Shown: positions 56,001 through 64,000 of the stretch, piece by piece | Layout: each line of letters opens with the position of its first letter | Numbering within the stretch: position 1 is the first letter of the stretch | DNA from: CALFML01 sp044222245 | GTDB lineage: Bacteria > Myxococcota_A > Polyangia > Palsa-1104 > JAEUJZ01 | Assembly (NCBI GenBank): GCA_044222245.1 | Contig: JBGANQ010000027.1 | Coordinates: 1 to 64,000, forward strand | DNA length: 64,000 nt | Direction: 5' to 3' | Translations under genes and position numbers: made by a program | The notes under the pieces: model-generated | What the model saw: only the letters and a program-made list of their open reading frames with translations | Told to the model about the DNA's origin: nothing | Databases searched by the model: none

Positions 56001-56501
56001 GCTCTCCTCGGGCTGGTCGGCGAGCTTGTCGAGAATGTCTTCATAGGACAGGTGGCCGTCGGCGCCGCGCACGACCTGGACCTTGAGGTCGTCGATCTCG
56101 GCGGTGTCGACCTCCAGCCGGCGACCCAGGGTGACCAGCGCCGGCCACACCGCGACCCGCGCCCGCACCGCCGCGATCTGGAGCAGCGGCTGCGCCGCGA
56201 TCCCGGTCTGCCCGGGGGCCGCTTCGACCGCAATGTCGCTGACCTGCAGGGTGACCTTGGGCAAAAGCTTCAGCTTGGTGCGCCCGACGCGCACTTTGCG
56301 GCCGATCTTCTCCTGCACCTTGGGCAGCTGCGCCGTCACCTGATCGTGGACCAGGCCGCCCAGGTCGACGGCAAACCCGACGATCAGCACTGCGGCGAGT
56401 GCGGTGCCAAAGAGGCCGAGGACGGAGTAAAGAACGATCCGCACCAGCCTGGATCCGGAATTTTGGGCGACGCCCGGAGTCGGAGAACCTGCCTGAGTCA
56501 T
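53097..56501 (-). CDS. AsmA-family protein
   Basis: The protein has 1134 aa. One N-terminal membrane span (about 20-48) anchors a very long periplasmic beta-rich chain. The family mark 'VGRTKLKLLPKVTLQVSDIAVEAAPG' follows it, and the C-terminal AsmA region reads 'LAAQFRIENGQLRTTSPMRFTTEEGGLSLTGAIGLDKSL' and 'VPDRDIPVSLRIGGTLSKPDITLADP'. AsmA-like proteins are thought to bridge the periplasm and move phospholipids to the outer membrane. The C-terminal 100 residues contain Gly-Gly-Ala-Leu repeats and a Pro/Gln linker. AGGAG lies before ATG 56501. It is divergent from degP, so both may be envelope-stress genes. Confidence 0.92.
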   Translation of the reverse strand: MTQAGSPTPGVAQNSGSRLVRIVLYSVLGLFGTALAAVLIVGFAVDLGGLVHDQVTAQLPKVQEKIGRKVRVGRTKLKLLPKVTLQVSDIAVEAAPGQTGIAAQPLLQIAAVRARVAVWPALVTLGRRLEVDTAEIDDLKVQVVRGADGHLSYEDILDKLADQPEESKPLTQAQIDQLAGISITRAALRGGAVSFYDLSTPYGAAAPIKVDQIDFTLQNARLFQSFPLTLDMAILSSDQNFHFGLTVGPLPSDLKVTAPLSVVRHVELKLRPLQLEPLLRFLPPAPGLAVQKSLLEADLVLDNPEGSGDLRVAAGVKARGLVLEDEAAPAKLATRRRGAPTDIGISGQLSANLIAGDVKVERLELAVGDMAVKGNADLRSLWSSPAVNTLALQSQGLLLERLLMVLPPTAVPADATLRGPLTIRGAGSGTPTQAKVEVALDATAAAILLPSFAKPVGTPLVLELRGQVKDKGMNIERLGLVLGPLALLASGQVRSGSDFDLKADTGSVDLDRLLRLLPTVEQSMATVKKKKKARIAGDFRVFGTVKRRGEALDAGVKVQMRDAQLAAGDIELRGGADLGADVRSTAASASVNANLDLTGAGLRVPGSVDKGSGVPMRVRLQADRTGKVVHVKLAQLELPGGTVQVVGSADLSGNRLDMKVPLCDLDLSKLSQVVPALSRGSLGGLLDSRIHFAVSADGNPNKLSTVRARIDQFALQVAGGTIRGTSEVIGLDEPRKITFNFSADYLDLDKILPPPSESSDSAHEDSHASGSSTVPKFVKRLEMDGKIAVASGKLRGGSVKDFDLELTMSQGRLLVKVLRAAALGGNVLATGTSVDFSGARPHFNLKAKLDKIDLAQVMALRSPDLGRKMTGRGSLDLNADGQGLAWADIAPKLSGSLGMALTDGKLLTASLGNSVVAPMLARAGGQVGAVAQSQQMALKDLAAQFRIENGQLRTTSPMRFTTEEGGLSLTGAIGLDKSLAMLGDLTLSPKTISAATGGKLVPDRDIPVSLRIGGTLSKPDITLADPAKTVVALTEALLRGRGAELLKNLGGGKGPLGGALGGALGGQGKGPLGGALGGALGGALGGQPAAGQPGQPAPAPAQVPTQQDAQRRLEEEARKRLQGGAKGLGGLFGR

Positions 56502-56709
56502 AAGTTCGCTCCTACAAACAAGGGCCGGGCCTTCGCTTGGACGCATACCCAACCCGCGCTGCCAGAGCATTGTGTCACCGGACGGTCCTTTTGGAAAAGC
56601 CCACCCTGGCCGGGCGCGCTCTGCGGTTGCCCCGGGTCGCGGCGCAGCCGGGGGTCCGGGCGACGGCCGGCGCCCGTGCGGCGATCGGCCCGGGAATGCG
56701 CCAGCCGCC

Positions 56710-56747
56710 TTGAATGTTAACGCGCTAGTAACTAGCTTGCATGCAAG
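56710..56747 (+). promoter_or_regulatory. Promoter with two palindromes upstream of degP
   Basis: TTGAAT (56710-56715), a 17-bp spacer, then TAGCTT (56733-56738) form a good promoter. GCTAG-TAA-CTAGC (56724-56736) overlaps the spacer and -10, and the perfect 12-bp palindrome CTTGCATGCAAG (56736-56747) covers the predicted start. The leader to ATG 56881 is about 135 nt. The rest of the 379-bp gap (56502-56880) shows no gene. Confidence 0.55.
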
Positions 56748-56880
56748 GCAGCCGATCTGGGCCGGCGGGTGCAGGTGCAGTCGTGCGCTCCGCAGCGAAG
56801 AACGACCCGTCAGGCCGACTGCCGGCCAGAGCTTAACGATGAAAAAAGCTGGAGCGCCGACGGCGCTAGGAGGATGGAAA

Positions 56881-58455
56881 ATGGCAAGTCAGTTCCGCGA
56901 AACCCGCTTCTGGCGCGGCATCGCACTATTTAGCACCGGGGCGCTCATCACCCTGGCCTGTACCCGCGTCAAGGTGAGCTGGGATCAGCACGCCTCGGCC
57001 GCCTCGCCCACGCTCGGTGCCAGCTCAGCCGCGGTCACCCCGGCGCTGCCGCCGCCGAGCAAGGCGCAGCTGGAGGAGACGCGCACGATCTCCCACACCT
57101 TCGCCCAGGTCGCCGAGCAGGTCTCGCCGAGCGTGGTCGCGATCCGGGTGGCCAAGAAGCAGAAGGTGCGGGTCAACCGGCGCGGCAACCCCTTTGGGCG
57201 CGAGCTTCCCTTCGGCAGCCCGTTCGGCTTCCCCTTCGGCGGCCCGGATGACGACGACGAGGGCGGCGAGGAGCAGAGCGGGCCGGTGCAGCGCGGCGCC
57301 GGCTCGGGCGTGGTGATCGATGAGAAGGGCTACATCCTCACCAACAACCACGTGGTCGGCGAGGCGGACGACATCAAGGTCCAGTTCCTCGACGGCAAAG
57401 AGCTGGCGGCCAAGATCATCGGCACCGACTCGCGCTCGGATCTGGCGGTGATCAGCGTCGACACCAAGGGCTACGCGGTCAAGGCCGCCAAGCTCGGCGA
57501 CTCCGAGAAGCTGATGGTCGGCGAGTGGGTCATCGCGATCGGCAACCCGTTCGGCCTCGATCACACGGTGACCGTCGGCGTCATCAGCGCCAAGGGGCGC
57601 TCGGGCATCGCCAACAGCAAGGGTAACTACCAGGACTTCCTGCAGACCGACGCCTCGATCAACCCCGGCAACTCGGGCGGACCGCTGGTCAACCTCAACG
57701 GCGAGGTGATCGGCATCAACACCGCGATCCTCGGGCCCGGCGGCAACATCGGCATCGGCTTCGCGGTGCCCTCGGATCTGGCGCGGCCGGTGGTCAAGGA
57801 CCTCATCGCCAGCGGCAAGGTGCGGCGACCGTACCTGGGCATCAGCATGCAGGAGATGCAGCAAGACATGGCCAAGGCGCTCGGCGGCCCCGAAAAGGGG
57901 GCGCTGGTGCAGGCCCTGACCCCGGGCGGCCCGGCGGAGAAGGCGGGCGTCAAGCGCGGCGACATCATCGTCAAGGTCGATAGCAAGCAGATCAATAGCT
58001 CGCGCGATGTGCAGCGGCAGGTGCTGCAGCGGCGGGTCGGCGACTCGGTCGCCCTGGAGGTCTGGCGCGACGGCAAGCTGGTCAGCCTGAGCGCCAAGGC
58101 GGCCGAGCTACCCGGCGACGACGCCCCGGCCGGGGTCGGCGGCGGCAGCGATGAGTCGAGCACCAAGGCCAAGCTGGGCCTGAGCTTGCAGACCCTGACC
58201 CCCGGCATGGCCGATCGGCTTGGTCTCAAGGCGCAGGCGGGCGTGGTCATCACCGGCATCAAGGCCGGCAGCCCCGCCGCCGAGGCGAACCTGAGCCGCG
58301 GCGACGTGCTGCTGGAGGTCGATCGCAAGCCGGTGCGCAGCGCCGAAGAGGCCAGCCGCCTGCTCAGTGCCGATCGCCCCGGCGGCCACGTCCTTCTGGT
58401 GCAGCGCGGCGACAACGCGATCTTCCTTCTGCTGCAGCCCGGCGCCGCCAAGTAG
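56881..58455 (+). CDS. degP: DegP/HtrA-family serine protease lipoprotein
   Basis: The protein has 524 aa. It degrades or refolds damaged envelope proteins. Residues 1-27 are a lipoprotein signal ending in a lipobox (Leu-Ile-Thr-Leu-Ala-Cys27), so the enzyme is membrane-tethered rather than free. The trypsin-like domain has the triad H157 ('TNNHVVGE'), D187 ('SRSDLAVI') and S265 ('NPGNSGGPL'). A Phe/Gly-rich loop with acidic tail ('FPFGGPDDDDEGGEE') precedes it, in place of the usual LA loop. Two PDZ domains follow (about 310-400 and 430-520). AGGAGG, 7 nt before ATG 56881, fixes the start; ATG 56839 is in frame but lacks one. Confidence 0.95.
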   Translation: MASQFRETRFWRGIALFSTGALITLACTRVKVSWDQHASAASPTLGASSAAVTPALPPPSKAQLEETRTISHTFAQVAEQVSPSVVAIRVAKKQKVRVNRRGNPFGRELPFGSPFGFPFGGPDDDDEGGEEQSGPVQRGAGSGVVIDEKGYILTNNHVVGEADDIKVQFLDGKELAAKIIGTDSRSDLAVISVDTKGYAVKAAKLGDSEKLMVGEWVIAIGNPFGLDHTVTVGVISAKGRSGIANSKGNYQDFLQTDASINPGNSGGPLVNLNGEVIGINTAILGPGGNIGIGFAVPSDLARPVVKDLIASGKVRRPYLGISMQEMQQDMAKALGGPEKGALVQALTPGGPAEKAGVKRGDIIVKVDSKQINSSRDVQRQVLQRRVGDSVALEVWRDGKLVSLSAKAAELPGDDAPAGVGGGSDESSTKAKLGLSLQTLTPGMADRLGLKAQAGVVITGIKAGSPAAEANLSRGDVLLEVDRKPVRSAEEASRLLSADRPGGHVLLVQRGDNAIFLLLQPGAAK

Positions 58456-58459
58456 TCTC

Positions 58460-58482
58460 AAGGGGGACGCGCAGTCCCCCTT
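58460..58482. terminator. Bidirectional hairpin between degP and mfd
   Basis: AAGGGGGAC-GCGCA-GTCCCCCTT is a perfect 9-bp stem with a 5-nt loop in the 71-bp convergent gap. Confidence 0.65.
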
Positions 58483-58526
58483 CCGTCCGTCTCCCGCCCC
58501 GCCTATCTCCAGCCTCTGGCCAGCCC

Positions 58527-62315
<3,789 letters not shown>

Positions 62316-62365
62316 GCGGCGAATTTGTACGTCACAATGGCGACGCTGGGCAGGGAAAAAGCTGC

Positions 62366-62371
62366 TAGCAT
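62366..62371 (+). promoter_or_regulatory. Putative -10 box (TAGCAT) for the rubredoxin gene
   Basis: TAGCAT ends 6 nt before GTG 62378, placing the expected transcript start at the codon. Confidence 0.45.
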
Positions 62372-62377
62372 CGCGCC

Positions 62378-62710
62378 GTGACGCGCTGGAAGTGCCGCAA
62401 GTGCTCGTACATCTACGATCCCCGGGTCGGCGATCCGGACGGCGGCATTGCCCCCGGCACCCCGTTTGAGCAGATCCCCGACAGCTGGCGCTGCCCGGTG
62501 TGCGGGGTGACCAAGCGCGACTTCTACTCGCTCGGCAGCCCGCAGCCGGCGGCGCGTCCGGCCCCGCCAAGCGTGGTGGCGGCTATCGAGTCCCGGTGGC
62601 CGCGGACGACCCCCGAGACCGCGCCAGCGCCATCGCGCGCCGGACCGGCGGCGGCCGGTGTCCCGCCTGCTACCGGCTGGACTGTAGGCTCGCTGAAGCA
62701 GCGCAGCTGA
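62378..62710 (+). CDS. Rubredoxin with disordered C-terminal extension
   Basis: The protein has 110 aa. The first 52 residues are a complete rubredoxin: C6-x2-C9 and C39-P-V-C42-G hold one iron, with 'YDPRVGDPDGGIAPGTPFEQIPDSW' between. It carries single electrons to oxygenases or peroxide/superoxide reductases. The remaining 58 residues are Pro/Ala-rich and absent from normal 50-55-aa rubredoxins. The start is GTG (the first residues M-T-R-W-K-C fit the family), 62 bp from the divergent mfd start. No obvious partner is adjacent. Confidence 0.93.
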   Translation: MTRWKCRKCSYIYDPRVGDPDGGIAPGTPFEQIPDSWRCPVCGVTKRDFYSLGSPQPAARPAPPSVVAAIESRWPRTTPETAPAPSRAGPAAAGVPPATGWTVGSLKQRS

Positions 62711-62880
62711 TTTCGGCGCGCTGCGGGCGCCGCCTTGTCGCAAGGAGACGCTCCGCGGCGAGCGGACCCTCCGAGCTCAGGCAGTTGTGCAGTGGGGAGA
62801 AGGAGCGCGGCTGAAGAGGAGGCGGCGGTCGCCGGGAGCAACCTCGCGCCGCTGCGCTCGTTGCTGCAGCCGGCGCGCGA

Positions 62881-64000
62881 CTAGGGACTCAAGCGCTCGG
62901 GCTTGCGCTGGCAGTTGTAGGGCTCGTTGGCCTGGGCGCAGCCCTCGACGCAGCGGCGCCACGAGCCGGGCGAGACGCCGACGCGGAACAGGCACTGCTC
63001 CCAGCTGAGGTTGCACTGATCGCGGTCGCGCTGGACCTGCGTCGAGCCGCGCGACTCGAGGTAGCACTTGCGGAACTCCAGCATGCACGGGCCAAGCGAC
63101 AGCGCCTTGGCGCACTGCGCCTCGCAGTCGGAGAAGCGGGCGCGGGTGGAGTTGAGGGAGCACTCGCCCTCTTCGCTCTGACCGGCGACGCTGTGCGGCT
63201 GGAGCAGGCCCGGCGTCGAGAAGAACAGCTCCTCGGGCGGCAGCGCACCGGGCGGCGGCGGCGGCGGCGGCGCCTCGGCAGGCGGCGGCGCGGCGTCGGC
63301 GGGGGTCTGCTCGGCCGGCTCTTGCTCGGGGGGCGGGGCCGGGCGCGGGGCGGCCGGTCGCGGGGCGGCCGGTCGCGTCCCGGCGGCGGGGCGCTTGCCC
63401 GCGGGCGGAAGCGGTGCCTCGCCGCGGCACTGCCGCTCGACGTTGGCCATGGTCTCGGGGCTGATGCCGGGGACGATGGCGGTCTTGGCCACCAAGCGCT
63501 GGCGGGTCTCGGGGGCCGGCAGGGTCAGCCCCTCGCGCGGCAGGACCTGGCCGAACACTGGCCGCGCCGCCAGGTTCAGCTGCTCGGGCGTCACCGGCGG
63601 CGTGTAGTCGTCGGTGAACTCCTCGTAGACGACCTCGGGGTTGAGCTGCACCCGGAGCGCGCCGCAGCTCGGCAGCGCCTGGCGCAGCGCCCGCAGGTCG
63701 ACCGGCTGGGTGCTCTGGCCGCTCAGCGCGACGCGCATCTTGAGCGGCATCGCCTCGCTGCCGGGACCGCTCTGCACGTTCTCGGCGATGATGTCTAGAC
63801 CCACGGCGCGGCCGTAAAGGGCGGTGACCTGGCCGCAGGTGCTCTCGCTCTGCTGGGCGTCCCACAGCGCGGCGTTGTTGACGTCCACCGAGCGCACCCG
63901 GTCTTCGTAGCCGCTCCACAGGTTGCCGACGATGCCGGTGGCGATCGAGCCGCCGATGGCGCCGCCGCCGGCGAACATCGCGGTCTGCAGCAGCGACGGG
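62881..64000 (-). CDS. Cys-rich protein with Pro-rich linker, N-terminus cut by window
   Basis: The frame is open through base 64000 (residues before Met at 63978 read Pro-Ser-Leu-Leu-Gln-Thr-Ala), so the true start probably lies outside. At least 372 aa are visible. A Gly/Ala-rich hydrophobic segment at the front could be a membrane or signal sequence. Next is a domain of about 180 residues with two Cys and 'VYEEFTDDYTPPVTPEQL'. A Pro/Ala linker with poly-Pro follows, then a C-terminal module with ten Cys in a Cys-x3-Cys pattern ('CSLNSTRARFSDCEAQC', 'CMLEFRKCYLE', 'CVEGCAQANEPYNC'), probably disulphide-bonded and outside the cytoplasm. The family is not recognised. Confidence 0.7.
   Translation of the reverse strand, partial: PSLLQTAMFAGGGAIGGSIATGIVGNLWSGYEDRVRSVDVNNAALWDAQQSESTCGQVTALYGRAVGLDIIAENVQSGPGSEAMPLKMRVALSGQSTQPVDLRALRQALPSCGALRVQLNPEVVYEEFTDDYTPPVTPEQLNLAARPVFGQVLPREGLTLPAPETRQRLVAKTAIVPGISPETMANVERQCRGEAPLPPAGKRPAAGTRPAAPRPAAPRPAPPPEQEPAEQTPADAAPPPAEAPPPPPPPGALPPEELFFSTPGLLQPHSVAGQSEEGECSLNSTRARFSDCEAQCAKALSLGPCMLEFRKCYLESRGSTQVQRDRDQCNLSWEQCLFRVGVSPGSWRRCVEGCAQANEPYNCQRKPERLSP

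Noticed and set aside
52038..56720. A 1560-codon open frame on the plus strand
   Set aside because: It lies opposite the AsmA and M23 genes, has the His/Gln/Arg/Asp-rich composition of a mirror frame in GC-rich DNA, and shows no domains.
56839..56880. Earlier ATG for the DegP-like protease
   Set aside because: It has no ribosome binding site, whereas AGGAGG is well placed for ATG 56881 and gives a proper lipoprotein signal.

Overview
The window is high-GC, densely packed bacterial DNA. Gene content suggests a myxobacterium-like organism (Myxococcota). It has Hanks-type Ser/Thr kinases with C-terminal extracellular parts, TPR/PEGA envelope proteins, many Ala/Pro-rich linkers and lipoproteins, and aerobic housekeeping genes beside Fe-S redox modules. 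The taxon is inferred; no rRNA or other phylogenetic marker is present.

Bases 1-2194 differ from the rest in codon habit (Leu often ctc, frequent cgt/cga/tcg) and carry two paralogous zinc-ribbon lipoproteins, a chalcone-isomerase-like secreted protein and a homoserine dehydrogenase lacking its NAD-binding N-terminus. A short region with a 46-bp tandem repeat follows (2195-2432). The break looks like a recombination scar or an assembly join.

2433-24925: an unrecognised alpha/beta-hydrolase with a repeat-rich C-terminus; ppk1; a prolyl oligopeptidase; a lipoprotein; an enlarged uvrC; a Ser/Thr kinase; an Xaa-Pro aminopeptidase; a two-TM protein; a Cys-rich lipoprotein; apbE; a CBM9-like secreted protein; an F420-type NADP oxidoreductase; a membrane protein; and a TPR/PEGA/barrel protein. 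Long palindromic elements sit at the 3' ends of ppk1 and uvrC and may be one repeat family.

24926-30902: a regulated two-gene operon for an ATP-driven low-potential electron system of the 2-hydroxyacyl-CoA dehydratase/double-cubane type. A fused two-domain activase (1220 aa) precedes a Cys-containing dehydratase-like subunit. The promoter has near-consensus -35/-10 boxes with 17-bp spacing and a perfect inverted repeat at the start site.

30903-44109: Pit phosphate permease with its DUF47 partner, a TolC-like protein, a PfkB sugar kinase, recO with a sugar-nucleotide epimerase, a 1447-aa kinase-like receptor with five 19-aa repeats, and an OPT transporter.

44102-64000: EVE-domain protein, a membrane Fe-S ETF:quinone-oxidoreductase-like protein, a diacylglycerol-kinase-like enzyme, bifunctional NAD(P)HX repair enzyme, a secreted unknown, a degenerate M23 peptidase, a 1134-aa AsmA protein, a DegP-type lipoprotein protease, mfd, a rubredoxin, and a Cys-rich protein cut by the window edge.

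Across the window about a dozen genes have TANNNT placed 5-8 nt before the start codon with no Shine-Dalgarno sequence, which suggests leaderless transcripts. DNA repair (uvrC, recO, mfd) and phosphate/polyphosphate handling (ppk1, Pit, DUF47) recur, but not as single operons. I saw no tRNA, rRNA, CRISPR array, insertion sequence or phage genes.
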